A DNA stretch of 64,000 nucleotides, from positions 3,534,001-3,598,000 of the forward strand of contig NZ_AP018823.1 of the NCBI RefSeq assembly GCF_002217795.2, written 5' to 3'. The notes beneath the pieces are model-generated. The model saw only the letters and a program-made list of their open reading frames with translations. It did no database searches and was not told where the DNA came from. This stretch comes from Aquitalea magnusonii. Lineage in GTDB: Bacteria; Pseudomonadota; Gammaproteobacteria; Burkholderiales; Chromobacteriaceae. Numbering within the stretch: the first letter of the stretch is position 1; the number at the start of each line of letters is the position of its first letter. The position numbers and the translations under genes are program-made. Shown here piece by piece: positions 26,690-37,515 of this stretch.

Positions 26690-28027
26690 TTACACGTTGG
26701 TGGCGAACAGATAGGCCGCAATCACGGTCACTGCCACCAGCACCAGGAACTGCAACTGACGCTTGCCATTGGTGTCCGTCACGCGGGTCGGTACCGGTAC
26801 GGTGCCGACATCGTTCTTGGTGTAGAACGGCATGCCCAGGAAGAAGGCGAAGTAGACGAACGACAGGATCTGCGAGATCAAGGTACGGCCGGCGGTCGGC
26901 GGCATGGCTCCCAGGATGCCCAGGCCGATGAAGGCGATGATGAACAGCACCAGCATGAACTTGAACTTGGGACCACGATAACGGATGGACTTGATCGGGG
27001 AACGATCCAGCCACGGCAGGAAGGCAATCACCACCACGGCAGCACCCATGCCGATCACACCCCAAACCTGAGTACCCAGGAAGGACGGAATGGCACGCAG
27101 AATGGCGTAGAACGGGGTGAAGTACCATACCGGCGCGATGTGCGGCGGCGTCTTCAGCGGGTCAGCCTGGTCGAAGTTCGGGTGCTCCAGGAAGTAGCCA
27201 CCCATTTCCGGCAGGAAGAACACGATGATGGAGAACACGATCAGGAACACGGCCACACCGAAGATATCCTTCACGGTGTAGTAAGGATGGAAAGGAATGC
27301 CATCCAGCGGGATGCCCTTTTCGTCCTTCAGTTTCTTGATTTCCACGCCATCCGGGTTGTTGGAACCCACTTCGTGCAGTGCGATCAGGTGAGCGACCAC
27401 CAGTGCCAGCAGTACCAGCGGTACGGCAATCACGTGCAGGGCGAAGAAGCGGTTCAGCGTGGCATCGGACACCACGAAGTCACCACGGATCCACACCGAC
27501 AGGTCCGGGCCGATCACCGGGATGGAACCGAACAGGTTCACGATCACCTGGGCACCCCAGAAGGACATCTGGCCCCAGGGCAGCAGGTAGCCCATGAAGG
27601 CTTCTGCCATCAGGCACAGGAAGATCAGGCAACCAAACACCCATACCAGTTCGCGCGGCTGCTTGTAAGAGCCGTAGATCAGACCACGGAACATGTGCAG
27701 GTAAACCACCACGAAGAACATGGAAGCACCGGTGGAGTGCATGTAGCGGATGATCCAGCCACCTGCCACATCACGCATGATGTATTCCACCGAGGCAAAC
27801 GCTACCGGGATACCGGCTGCATTGAGATTGCCATCCGGCTTGTAGTTCATGGTGAGGAAGATACCGGTGACGATCTGGATAACCAGCACCAGCATGGCCA
27901 GCGAGCCGAAGAAATACCAGAAGTTGAAGTTCTTCGGTGCGTAATACTCGGTAACGTGCTCTTTCAGCATCGACGACAGCGGGAAACGGTCGTCAATCCA
28001 GTTCAGCAGCTTTTGTCCTTTGCTCAT
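26690..28027 (-). CDS. petB: Cytochrome b of the bc1 complex
   Basis: The 445-residue protein has eight or nine membrane helices and binds two hemes b. Visible blocks are NFNFWYFFGSLAMLVLVIQIVTG, RYMHSTGASMFFVVVYLHMFRGL (first His pair region), LLPWGQMSFWGAQVI, FFALHVIAVPLVLLALVVAHL (second His pair region) and the PEWY-type position read as PVWYFTPFYAILR. It is the middle gene of petABC, 14 bp after petA. Confidence 0.95.
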   Translation of the reverse strand: MSKGQKLLNWIDDRFPLSSMLKEHVTEYYAPKNFNFWYFFGSLAMLVLVIQIVTGIFLTMNYKPDGNLNAAGIPVAFASVEYIMRDVAGGWIIRYMHSTGASMFFVVVYLHMFRGLIYGSYKQPRELVWVFGCLIFLCLMAEAFMGYLLPWGQMSFWGAQVIVNLFGSIPVIGPDLSVWIRGDFVVSDATLNRFFALHVIAVPLVLLALVVAHLIALHEVGSNNPDGVEIKKLKDEKGIPLDGIPFHPYYTVKDIFGVAVFLIVFSIIVFFLPEMGGYFLEHPNFDQADPLKTPPHIAPVWYFTPFYAILRAIPSFLGTQVWGVIGMGAAVVVIAFLPWLDRSPIKSIRYRGPKFKFMLVLFIIAFIGLGILGAMPPTAGRTLISQILSFVYFAFFLGMPFYTKNDVGTVPVPTRVTDTNGKRQLQFLVLVAVTVIAAYLFATNV

Positions 28028-28041
28028 TTTTCCCCCTCAGC

Positions 28042-28626
28042 TTATTTGTCGTCGCCAATCAGCAGGCGGGTATCGGACAGATACTTATGCGGCGGAATCT
28101 CCAGGTTCTTCGGAGCCGGCACACCCTTGAACACACGGGCAGCCAGGTCGAACTTGGAACCGTGGCATGGGCAGTAGAAACCACCCAGCCAATCCGGACC
28201 CAGATCGGCAGGTGCCAGATCGGGACGGAAGGTCGGCGAACAGCCCAGGTGGGTACAGATGCCCACGGCAACCAGCAATTCCGGCTTGATGGAACGGCCT
28301 TCGTTCTGGCAGTACTTGGGTTGCTGTTCTACTTCAGACTTGGGGTCAACCAGCTTGGGGTCATTCTTCGGCAAGTCCGCAATCTGCTGTTTGGTGCGGG
28401 ACAGCAGCCATACCGGCTTGCCGCGCCATTCAACGTTGATTTTCTGGCCCGGCTCCAGCTTGCTGATATCCACCTCAACCGGTGCACCCGCAGCCTTTGC
28501 CCGTTCAGACGGGAAGAAACTCATCAGAAACGGCGTTGCCACCCCGGCAACGGCCACACCCCCAACAGCGCTGGTTGCTACCGTCAGAAACCGACGGCGC
28601 CCCGTATCGACTTGTTGTTCACTCAT
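28042..28626 (-). CDS. petA: Rieske iron-sulfur protein of the bc1 complex
   Basis: The 194-residue protein has a twin-arginine leader/anchor (GRRRFLTVATSAVGGVAVAG) and the two cluster motifs CTHLGC and CPCHGS near residues 126 and 150. With petB and petC it forms ubiquinol:cytochrome c reductase. ATG 28626 has GAGG nine bases upstream and gives the family-like start MSEQQVDTG; upstream in-frame TTG and ATG codons are possible. Confidence 0.95.
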   Translation of the reverse strand: MSEQQVDTGRRRFLTVATSAVGGVAVAGVATPFLMSFFPSERAKAAGAPVEVDISKLEPGQKINVEWRGKPVWLLSRTKQQIADLPKNDPKLVDPKSEVEQQPKYCQNEGRSIKPELLVAVGICTHLGCSPTFRPDLAPADLGPDWLGGFYCPCHGSKFDLAARVFKGVPAPKNLEIPPHKYLSDTRLLIGDDK

Positions 28627-28746
28627 TACAGTCATCCTCAAACGTGGAAACCGAGCTCAAACTTCAAACCAGACGATTTTACCTGATTAGCAGTAGGGAC
28701 ATGAAGCGTCTATGCAAATAAATTGAGCCAGGTCGGGTCGTTTTGC

Positions 28747-29493
28747 CTAAACCGGGTTGAAAAGATCGACAAATTCAACACTGATGCCGTGCAAATGAGA
28801 AAGCTTCTCGCCCAGTGCGGCAATGCCATAACGTTCAGTGGCATGATGACCGGCGGCAATAAAGGCCACGCCATACTCGGCGGCCAGATGGAAACACTGC
28901 TCGGATACTTCACCGGTCACAAAGGCAGTTACCCCCAGGCGGATGGCTTCTTCAAAAAATCCCTGCGCCCCTCCCGTACACCAGGCCACCCGGCTTACCT
29001 GTTGATTTTCATCACCCAACAGCAAGGCATTGCGCCCCAGCACCTGACTGAGATGATCGGCAAACTCGCGGGCCGAGCCTGCTGGCGGCCAACTGCCATG
29101 CCATAGCAAGCCCTGATCACCCGACTGCCCGGCCACCTCCAGCCCCAGCACGGCGGCCAACCGGGCATTGTTGCCAAGCTCCGGATGGGCATCCAGCGGC
29201 AAGTGGTAAGCAATCAGGCTGATGTCATGCTGCAACAATTTGGCCACACGCTGACGCTTCATGCCCACCAGCCGGACATCTTCACCCTTCCAGAAGTAGC
29301 CATGATGCACCAGGATGGCATCCGCCTGGCGCTCAATCGCCGCATCGATCAGCGCCTGAGACGCAGTGACGCCGCAGACAATGCGCTTGACTTGCGCCCT
29401 GCCCTCCACCTGCAATCCATTAGGGGCATAGTCCTTGTAACGCCATGGTTCCAGCCATTCATCCAGGTTGGCGAGCACTTGCTGTAATTGCAT
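28747..29493 (-). CDS. Nif3-like dinuclear metal-centre protein
   Basis: The 248-residue product has the Nif3/YbgI pattern YAPNGLQVEGR, ADAILVHHGYFWKGED, AYHLPLDAHPELGNNARLA, GEVSEQCFHLAAEYGVAFIAAGHHATERYG. The paired histidines and glutamate are the usual dinuclear metal ligands. The family forms toroidal hexamers; its biochemical role is not settled, and GTP cyclohydrolase-like activity has been suggested for some members. It is monocistronic, next to petABC on the same strand. Confidence 0.9.
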   Translation of the reverse strand: MQLQQVLANLDEWLEPWRYKDYAPNGLQVEGRAQVKRIVCGVTASQALIDAAIERQADAILVHHGYFWKGEDVRLVGMKRQRVAKLLQHDISLIAYHLPLDAHPELGNNARLAAVLGLEVAGQSGDQGLLWHGSWPPAGSAREFADHLSQVLGRNALLLGDENQQVSRVAWCTGGAQGFFEEAIRLGVTAFVTGEVSEQCFHLAAEYGVAFIAAGHHATERYGIAALGEKLSHLHGISVEFVDLFNPV

Positions 29494-29572
29494 CTTGCAT
29501 CCTTGCTAAGCGAAATCGATGTCAGACTATTGTGCCAGAGATGGCGCATGCCACCCGAGATAGCGCAAAAAC

Positions 29573-29602
29573 AAAAAACCCCGCAATGACGCGGGGTTTT
29601 TT
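29573..29602. terminator. Terminator of groESL
   Basis: Six A plus CCCCGC pair with GCGGGG plus six T around a six-base loop, 24 bases beyond the groL stop. Confidence 0.88.
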
Positions 29603-29626
29603 GCATTCAGCGGAAGGCTGGTCAGC

Positions 29627-31288
<1,662 letters not shown>

Positions 31289-31324
31289 CTATGAAAGGGT
31301 CGTAGAAGGGTGTATGGGTCGGAA

Positions 31325-31612
31325 TTACTCGACGATGCCCATGACATCTTCCTCGCGCATTACGAGGACTTCTTCGCCGTCAACCTTAACGGACTGGCCG
31401 GAGTACTTGCCGAAGATGACCTTGTCGCCAACCTTCAGCTCCAGCGGACGGCGCTCGCCATTGTCCAGGACCTTGCCGTTACCGACAGCCAGCACCTCGC
31501 CCATGTCGGGCTTTTCAGCTGCAGCACCCGGCAGAACGATGCCGGATGCGGTTTTTTCTTCAGCCTCAAGGCGCTTGATAACAACACGATCGTGCAGCGG
31601 ACGAATTGCCAT
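31325..31612 (-). CDS. groS: Co-chaperonin GroES
   Basis: The 95-residue lid protein begins [26 protein letters not shown] and keeps the mobile loop and the [14 protein letters not shown] end. An AGGAGAG ribosome-binding site precedes the ATG. It is the first gene of groESL, 54 bp before groL. Confidence 0.98.
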   Translation of the reverse strand: MAIRPLHDRVVIKRLEAEEKTASGIVLPGAAAEKPDMGEVLAVGNGKVLDNGERRPLELKVGDKVIFGKYSGQSVKVDGEEVLVMREEDVMGIVE

Positions 31613-31681
31613 TGATCTCTCCTAAATACAATTGGCTGTTGAAAGCAAATGATCTGCCAGGATGGCAGTGCGGGGCGGGCA

Positions 31682-31708
31682 TTAGCACTCGCCCCTGACG
31701 AGTGCTAA
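31682..31708 (-). promoter_or_regulatory. CIRCE operator (HrcA site) of groESL
   Basis: TTAGCACTC and GAGTGCTAA form a perfect 9-bp inverted repeat with a 9-bp spacer, the exact CIRCE consensus. It lies directly downstream of the -10 region of the heat-shock promoter and 70 bases before groS, so HrcA binding would block initiation. Confidence 0.97.
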
Positions 31709-31737
31709 TAATAGGGACGGCCCAGGCAGGTTTCAAG
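31709..31737 (-). promoter_or_regulatory. Sigma-32-type heat-shock promoter of groESL
   Basis: On the minus strand CTTGAAA (31737-31731) and CCCTATTA (31716-31709) are 14 bases apart, close to the RpoH consensus CTTGAAA-N11-16-CCCCATNT. Together with CIRCE this implies dual positive and negative heat-shock control. Confidence 0.8.
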
Positions 31738-31749
31738 TGGGGGAGCTGC

Positions 31750-31778
31750 AAAAACTTTCCTGCCCGCATGGGCAGGAA
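31750..31778 (-). terminator. Terminator of the WecA-like gene
   Basis: TTCCTGCCC and GGGCAGGAA pair around GCAT; on the minus strand the stem is followed by AAGUUUUUG. It lies just beyond the stop at 31783, upstream of the groESL promoter. Confidence 0.7.
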
Positions 31779-31782
31779 GGGC

Positions 31783-32883
31783 TCAGGAATCGTCGCGGCG
31801 CAACACCAGCCAGTTGGGCACTTTGAAACGTACGATCATGCGGTACAGATACAGGTAGCCCAATACAAATAGCAGGCAGAACAACATCAGTACCCAGGTG
31901 CGGTTCCAGAACAACATCGCGGGAACCACAGAAAAGGAGGTCAGCAACCACAAATAGGGGGAGGTCATGCTGTTGCGCTGGGTCAGGTGACGAGCATCCT
32001 TGGAACCCACCATCCACAACACCATGCGCTTGTAAATCATCTGGTGCAGATGCAAGGCATCGGGATAGCCTACTGCCCGGCCTTGCAGAAACTTGCGGCG
32101 GTAAATGGAAAAAACCGTTTCAAATACGGGATAGATCACACACAACAAGGGAAACCACGGCGACACTGCCGGGTTGCGGGCCACCAGCAAAACCGATATT
32201 TCCGCAATCATAAAGCCAATCAAATAGGCCCCACCATCGCCGGCAAAAATCAGGCCGCGTGGGAAATTCCAGAACAGAAAACCCAACACAGCCCCAACCA
32301 TGGCAAAACACACGCTCATCAGCACAATATCCTGCACCTTGAAACAGACATAAATGATGGCCAAGAAAATGAACACTGCCACCATACCGGATAGGCCGTT
32401 ATAGCCATCAATGATATTCACTGCGTGCGCAACGCCGCCCACCGCCACCACGGTCAATAGCAATGACAGCCACCAGTACGAAGCCAGAAGGTGATCAACA
32501 CCTGGAATGGACAGCCGTGCCAGCCCGGCACCCAGCAGGAAATAACCCAGCCCGGCGGCTACAAAGGTGGCAAGCAAGCGAGGCAAGGGGCCGATTTTCT
32601 TGGTGAGGTCTTCGATAAAACCAGCTGCGAATGCCGGGAAAGCTGACAGCAACAGCAACAGCACCCATACCGATGTGTTGAGATAGCCAGAGAGAGCACA
32701 GCCTGCAATCAGGCCCAGCATGATGGGCAGGCCGCCAATGCGCGGTACCGGCGTGGCATGGAATTTCTGCACGCCAGTGACGTCACCATCGGTCGAAAAA
32801 CGTGCATGCAAGTGCGCATAGCGAATCAGGAATTGCCCCGAAAATAAAGAAGCCGCCAGTGCAAGTAGAAGAATCTGCAACAT
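31783..32883 (-). CDS. WecA/MraY-family undecaprenyl-phosphate sugar-1-phosphate transferase
   Basis: The 366-residue polytopic membrane protein (about ten helices) starts lipid-linked glycan synthesis by moving a HexNAc-1-phosphate to undecaprenyl phosphate. Signature segments are VPRIGGLPIM near residue 48, FIEDLTKKIGPLPRLL near 90, NIIDGYNGLSG near 158, FAGDGGAYLIGF near 214, and the basic cytosolic loop RRKFLQGRAVGYPDALHLHQMIYKR. The sugar cannot be fixed; GlcNAc or a 6-deoxy HexNAc are the usual substrates. It is divergent from rmlB and is the natural initiating enzyme for the adjoining glycan locus. Confidence 0.88.
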   Translation of the reverse strand: MLQILLLALAASLFSGQFLIRYAHLHARFSTDGDVTGVQKFHATPVPRIGGLPIMLGLIAGCALSGYLNTSVWVLLLLLSAFPAFAAGFIEDLTKKIGPLPRLLATFVAAGLGYFLLGAGLARLSIPGVDHLLASYWWLSLLLTVVAVGGVAHAVNIIDGYNGLSGMVAVFIFLAIIYVCFKVQDIVLMSVCFAMVGAVLGFLFWNFPRGLIFAGDGGAYLIGFMIAEISVLLVARNPAVSPWFPLLCVIYPVFETVFSIYRRKFLQGRAVGYPDALHLHQMIYKRMVLWMVGSKDARHLTQRNSMTSPYLWLLTSFSVVPAMLFWNRTWVLMLFCLLFVLGYLYLYRMIVRFKVPNWLVLRRDDS

Positions 32884-32974
32884 AGGATGTAATTACCTGG
32901 ATAAGCATTAAACTGACGCACGACAGATCGTAAGCAGGTGAGCTGCATGTCAGTATATTTTGTTCATTTTGCCC

Positions 32975-32980
32975 TATAAT
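32975..32980 (+). promoter_or_regulatory. Candidate -10 element before the rml/glycan locus
   Basis: A perfect TATAAT lies 104 bp before rmlB in the 200-bp divergent region (32884-33083). No convincing -35 hexamer is found at 16-18 bases, so it is only a candidate for the promoter of the plus-strand locus. No JUMPstart/ops sequence was recognised. Confidence 0.3.
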
Positions 32981-33083
32981 TTGTGCCGAATAAAACGACT
33001 GATGCAAATCAGTCATCCCACCGGATGACTACTACAATATTTTCATGAAAAACAAAATTGACATAACCCATTGGAATCATTGA

Positions 33084-34148
33084 ATGATATTGGTGACTGG
33101 CGGTGCCGGCTTCATTGGAGCCAACTTTGTCCTGGACTGGCTGAATGGCAATGACGAAGCTGTCATTAACCTGGACAAGCTGACCTACGCCGGCAATCTG
33201 CAAACCCTCTCCAGCCTGGAAAACGACCCGCGCCACCTGTTCGTACAAGGCGATATCGGGGATCGGGAACTGGTCGGCCGCCTGCTGCAAGAGCATCAGG
33301 TGCGCGCTGTCATCAACTTCGCGGCAGAAAGCCATGTCGATCGTTCCATCCACGGCCCGGGTGAATTCATCCAGACCAATGTGGTCGGCACCTTCAACTT
33401 GCTGGAAGCTGTCCGGGCCTACTGGAGTGAACTGGAAGGTGAAGCCAAAGCGGCTTTCCGCTTCCTGCACGTGTCCACTGATGAAGTGTACGGCACACTG
33501 TCCGCCACTGACGCGCCGTTCAGCGAAAGCAACCGCTACGAACCCAACAGCCCGTACTCGGCCAGCAAGGCCGCGTCTGACCACCTGGTACGTGCCTGGC
33601 ACCACACTTACGGCCTGCCCGTCCTCACCACCAACTGCAGCAACAACTACGGCCCTTATCATTTCCCGGAAAAGCTGATTCCACTGGTCATCCTGAATGC
33701 ACTGGCCGGCAAGCCCTTGCCCATTTACGGTGATGGCCAGCAAATCCGCGACTGGCTGTATGTGAAAGACCATTGCAGCGCCATCCGCACCGTGCTGGCG
33801 CAAGGTCGCCTGGGTGAAACATATAATGTTGGCGGCTGGAACGAAAAAGCCAATCTGGATGTAGTACACACCATTTGCCACATTCTGGACACCCTGCGCC
33901 CCAAAGCCGATGGCACAGGCTATGCCGAGCAGATCACCTACGTGCAGGACCGTCCCGGCCATGACCGCCGCTATGCCATTGATGCACGCAAGCTGGAACG
34001 CGAGCTGGGTTGGAAACCGGCAGAAACCTTTGAAAGCGGCATTCGCAAAACCGTAGAGTGGTATCTGGACAATCAGGACTGGGTCAGCAACGTCACCAGC
34101 GGCAATTATCGCCAATGGCTGGAACAACACTACGGGAACAAGGCATGA
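33084..34148 (+). CDS. rmlB: dTDP-glucose 4,6-dehydratase
   Basis: The 354-residue SDR enzyme turns dTDP-glucose into dTDP-4-keto-6-deoxyglucose. It has the N-terminal NAD motif [24 protein letters not shown] near residue 80, the catalytic TDEVYG region, YSASKAASD (YxxxK) and the C-terminal [14 protein letters not shown]. It overlaps rmlD by four bases. It is the first gene of the plus-strand glycan locus and is GC-rich like the core genome. Confidence 0.96.
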   Translation: MILVTGGAGFIGANFVLDWLNGNDEAVINLDKLTYAGNLQTLSSLENDPRHLFVQGDIGDRELVGRLLQEHQVRAVINFAAESHVDRSIHGPGEFIQTNVVGTFNLLEAVRAYWSELEGEAKAAFRFLHVSTDEVYGTLSATDAPFSESNRYEPNSPYSASKAASDHLVRAWHHTYGLPVLTTNCSNNYGPYHFPEKLIPLVILNALAGKPLPIYGDGQQIRDWLYVKDHCSAIRTVLAQGRLGETYNVGGWNEKANLDVVHTICHILDTLRPKADGTGYAEQITYVQDRPGHDRRYAIDARKLERELGWKPAETFESGIRKTVEWYLDNQDWVSNVTSGNYRQWLEQHYGNKA

Positions 34149-35038
34149 GCCGCATCCTGATTACCGGCATCAACGGCCAGTTGGGCTTCGAGCTGCGCCG
34201 CTCGCTGGCCATGCTGGGCGAGTGCATCTGCCTGGATCGCCAGCAACTGGACCTGTCCCGTTCGGCTGACATTGCCGCGGTGCTGGAGCAATACCAGCCG
34301 GACATCATCGTCAACCCGGCAGCCTACACCGCCGTGGACAAGGCCGAGAGTGACGCCGCGCTGGCCCATGCCGTGAATGCTGCCGCACCTTCCGCGATGG
34401 CCTACTGGGCCGCAGCAAAAAATGCACTGCTGCTGCACTACTCCACCGACTATGTGTTTGATGGTGACAAAGCCACACCTTATACGGAAGACGATGCCGC
34501 CAACCCACAGTCTATATATGGCTTAAGCAAATACCAGGGTGAACAGGCCATCCGCGCCAGCGGTGCCAACCACATCATCCTGCGCACCAGCTGGGTGGTG
34601 GGCGCACATGGCAGCAACTTCCTCAAGACCATCATGCGCCTGGCGCGCGAACGCGACAGCCTGAATGTGGTAGCCGACCAGATTGGCGCACCCACACCCG
34701 CTGCGCTGATTGCCGATGTGACCGCCCACATCATCAAACAATGGCAAACCAGCCAGGACAAGCAGCTGCTCGGTACCTATCACCTGACCAGCAGCGGCAG
34801 CACCAGCTGGCATGGCTATACCGCATACCTGCTTGCACTGGCAGAACGTTACGGTGTCGCACTACAGCTGAAGCCGGAAAACCTGCACGCAATTCCCAGC
34901 AGCGCCTACCCGACCCCTGCAAAACGTCCCGGCAACTCAAGGTTAAATTGCAGTAAAATCGAATGCAATTTTAGTCTTACCATGCCGGCATGGCAGGACG
35001 GTGTGGAACAAGTGTTCCAGCAAATCTTCAATTCCTGA
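34145..35038 (+). CDS. rmlD: dTDP-4-dehydrorhamnose reductase
   Basis: The 297-residue NAD(P)H enzyme makes the last step to dTDP-L-rhamnose. It shows [12 protein letters not shown] at the N-terminus, [14 protein letters not shown] near residue 58, STDYVFDG near 100, and YGLSKYQGE (YxxxK). ATG 34145 overlaps the rmlB stop as ATGA, so the longer open frame from 34058 is not used. The order rmlB-D-A-C is the usual one. Confidence 0.95.
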   Translation: MSRILITGINGQLGFELRRSLAMLGECICLDRQQLDLSRSADIAAVLEQYQPDIIVNPAAYTAVDKAESDAALAHAVNAAAPSAMAYWAAAKNALLLHYSTDYVFDGDKATPYTEDDAANPQSIYGLSKYQGEQAIRASGANHIILRTSWVVGAHGSNFLKTIMRLARERDSLNVVADQIGAPTPAALIADVTAHIIKQWQTSQDKQLLGTYHLTSSGSTSWHGYTAYLLALAERYGVALQLKPENLHAIPSSAYPTPAKRPGNSRLNCSKIECNFSLTMPAWQDGVEQVFQQIFNS

Positions 35039-35053
35039 TCGGGGTGCATCATC

Positions 35054-35923
35054 ATGAAACGCAAAGGCATCGTCTTGGCGGGTGGCAGCGGCACCCGTCT
35101 GTACCCTGCCACGCTGGCAGTCAGCAAACAATTGCTGCCCATCTACGACAAGCCGATGATCTACTACCCACTCAGCACCCTGATGCTGGCGGGAATTCGC
35201 GACATCCTGATCATCTCCACCCCGCAAGACACTCCGCGCTTTGAGCAGTTGCTGGGCGATGGCAGCCAATGGGGCATCAACCTGCAATACGCGGTACAAC
35301 CCAGTCCGGATGGCCTGGCACAGGCTTTCATCATTGGTGAAGACTTCCTGGCTGGCGCGCCTTCGGCACTGGTGCTGGGTGACAACATCTTCCACGGCCA
35401 TGACTTCCCCAAACTGCTGAAAGCGGCCAACGCCAAGCAGCACGGTGCCAGTGTGTTTGCCTACCACGTACAGGACCCGGAGCGCTATGGCGTGGTGGCA
35501 TTCGATTCCCAGGGCAAGGCCTTGTCCATCGAAGAAAAACCGGCCGTACCCAAATCCAACTATGCCGTCACCGGTCTGTACTTCTACGACAATCAGGTCG
35601 TCGACATTGCCAAGTCAATCCGCCCCTCAGCCCGTGGCGAACTAGAAATTACCGACATCAATAACCACTACCTGCGACAAGGCCAGCTGGATGTGCAAAC
35701 GATGGGCCGCGGCTACGCTTGGCTGGACACCGGCACCCATGAATCGATGCTGGAAGCGAGCCAGTTCATTGCCACCGTGGAAAACCGTCAGGGCCTAAAA
35801 GTAGCCTGCTTAGAAGAAATTGCCTATGTTCAGAGGTGGATTGGTACTACAGACTTGGAACGCCTAGCACAACCTATGAAAAAAAATGCTTATGGTCAGT
35901 ATCTGTTGCGGCTATTAAAATAA
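35054..35923 (+). CDS. rmlA: Glucose-1-phosphate thymidylyltransferase
   Basis: The 289-residue enzyme joins dTTP and glucose-1-phosphate. Signature residues are [41 protein letters not shown] and the [20 protein letters not shown] segment. The first five sixths are GC-rich; from about 35790 the codon choice turns AT-rich, although the protein stays family-like to its end. This shift marks the left edge of the foreign-looking segment. Confidence 0.95.
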   Translation: MKRKGIVLAGGSGTRLYPATLAVSKQLLPIYDKPMIYYPLSTLMLAGIRDILIISTPQDTPRFEQLLGDGSQWGINLQYAVQPSPDGLAQAFIIGEDFLAGAPSALVLGDNIFHGHDFPKLLKAANAKQHGASVFAYHVQDPERYGVVAFDSQGKALSIEEKPAVPKSNYAVTGLYFYDNQVVDIAKSIRPSARGELEITDINNHYLRQGQLDVQTMGRGYAWLDTGTHESMLEASQFIATVENRQGLKVACLEEIAYVQRWIGTTDLERLAQPMKKNAYGQYLLRLLK

Positions 35924-35937
35924 GCACAGAAAAAATT

Positions 35938-36483
35938 ATGAAAATAATCGAGAGCACCATCCCGGATGTAAAAATCATCGAACCGACAGTATTTGGTGAC
36001 GACCGTGGCTTCTTTTATGAAAGCTACAACAAATATCAATTCGAAAAATTAATTGGGCAGACTGTTAACTTCATTCAAGACAATCACAGCAAATCAAGCT
36101 TTGGAGTTTTAAGAGGCCTTCATTATCAACTTGCACCATACGCACAAGCCAAGCTAGTTCGATGCATAACAGGACGCGTATTAGATGTCGCTGTTGATTT
36201 AAGAAAATCATCCCCCAGCTTTGGAAAACACTTCAGTATAGAGTTAAATGAGACGAACAAATTAATGCTATGGATCCCGAGAGGATTTGCACACGGATTC
36301 ATAACCATCAGCGACAGTGCCGAATTTGTTTACAAAACAGACAACACATACCACAAAAAATCCGAGAGATGTATAAAATGGGATGATCCCGATTTAAGAA
36401 TACCTTGGCCAAAAATTTTACCCAAGCTATCGGAAAAGGATTCAAACTCCCTAAATTTTCGCGATGCCGAAATGTTCGACTAA
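35938..36483 (+). CDS. rmlC: dTDP-4-dehydrorhamnose 3,5-epimerase
   Basis: The 181-residue cupin enzyme isomerises C3 and C5 of dTDP-4-keto-6-deoxyglucose. It has IPDVKIIEPTVFGDDRGFF, FIQDNHSKSSFGVLRGLHYQ (catalytic His in RGLHYQ), CITGRVLDVAVDLRKSSPSFG and WIPRGFAHGF. ATG 35938 is chosen from similarity; the open frame runs 34 codons further upstream into rmlA. It is AT-rich, unlike rmlB and rmlD. Confidence 0.94.
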   Translation: MKIIESTIPDVKIIEPTVFGDDRGFFYESYNKYQFEKLIGQTVNFIQDNHSKSSFGVLRGLHYQLAPYAQAKLVRCITGRVLDVAVDLRKSSPSFGKHFSIELNETNKLMLWIPRGFAHGFITISDSAEFVYKTDNTYHKKSERCIKWDDPDLRIPWPKILPKLSEKDSNSLNFRDAEMFD

Positions 36484-36516
36484 AAACACATTCAACTGCC
36501 AATCAACGAGAAAACA

Positions 36517-37515
36517 ATGCTTAAAAATTCTACCATACTAATTACTGGCGGCACTGGATCTTTCGGAAACACCTTCATTCCGATGACCCTAGAAAAATAT
36601 AATCCCAAAAAGATAATCATCTTCTCGCGCGACGAGATGAAGCAATGGGAAATGGCAAAAAAGTTTCAGGGAGACTCACGAATTCGTTTCTTTATTGGCG
36701 ATGTCCGCGACAAAGATCGCCTATACCGCGCACTGGATGGTGTTGACTATGTAGTACACGCAGCAGCAACTAAAATTGTACCTACTGCTGAATACAATCC
36801 CTTTGAGTGCATCAAGACAAATATCAATGGTGCCATGAATCTTATTGATGCATGCATTGACAAGGGAGTAAAACGCGTTGTAGCTCTTTCTACCGACAAG
36901 GCCAGCAGCCCAGCAAATCTTTACGGAGCTACCAAGCTGGCATCAGACAAATTATTTGTCGCTGGCAATTCTTACTCCGGCGGTCATGATACGCGTTTCG
37001 CTGTAGTTCGATATGGGAATGTAATGGGATCGCGCGGATCAGTTATTCCGTTTTTCTTGTCAATTAGAGAAAGCGGAGAATTACCGATCACCGACCCACG
37101 GATGACTCGCTTCATGATCACACTTGAACAAGGTGTTGAACTCGTATGGCACGCATTCGATGACATGATTGGTGGTGAAATATACGTCAAAAAAATTCCA
37201 TCCATGAGCATTACTGATATAGCACAAGCAGTTGCTCCAGCTGCCAAACATAAAATTGTAGGCATACGGCCTGGTGAAAAATTACATGAACAGATGATTG
37301 GCATTGAAGATGCCTACTATACCTATGAATATGATGAACACTTTAAAATATTGCCGAACATAAATGGTTGGGAAAATGACCCTTCCCGGATAAAAAATGG
37401 CCAAAAAGTCGAAGAGGGTTTTATATATGCGAGTGATAACAACCCTGAATGGATGAGCATTTCAGAACTGCAGCAATGGGTTGAAACCAATAAACAAAAA
37501 GTAGGACAGATTTAA
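36517..37515 (+). CDS. pseB: UDP-GlcNAc 4,6-dehydratase (inverting), PseB-like
   Basis: The 332-residue SDR enzyme makes UDP-2-acetamido-2,6-dideoxy-L-arabino-hexos-4-ulose, the first step toward pseudaminic acid. It has ILITGGTGSFGN at the N-terminus, the short-form active site STDKASSPANLYGATKLASDKL, and the RYGNVMGSRGSVIPFF segment typical of PseB/FlaA1. Its stop abuts the pseC start, TAA directly followed by ATG. Confidence 0.93.
   Translation: MLKNSTILITGGTGSFGNTFIPMTLEKYNPKKIIIFSRDEMKQWEMAKKFQGDSRIRFFIGDVRDKDRLYRALDGVDYVVHAAATKIVPTAEYNPFECIKTNINGAMNLIDACIDKGVKRVVALSTDKASSPANLYGATKLASDKLFVAGNSYSGGHDTRFAVVRYGNVMGSRGSVIPFFLSIRESGELPITDPRMTRFMITLEQGVELVWHAFDDMIGGEIYVKKIPSMSITDIAQAVAPAAKHKIVGIRPGEKLHEQMIGIEDAYYTYEYDEHFKILPNINGWENDPSRIKNGQKVEEGFIYASDNNPEWMSISELQQWVETNKQKVGQI

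Noticed and set aside
26673..27128. Upstream extension of the petC frame across petB
   Set aside because: The extra residues overlap petB out of frame and are unlike cytochrome c1; a good start with AAAGGA exists at 26672.
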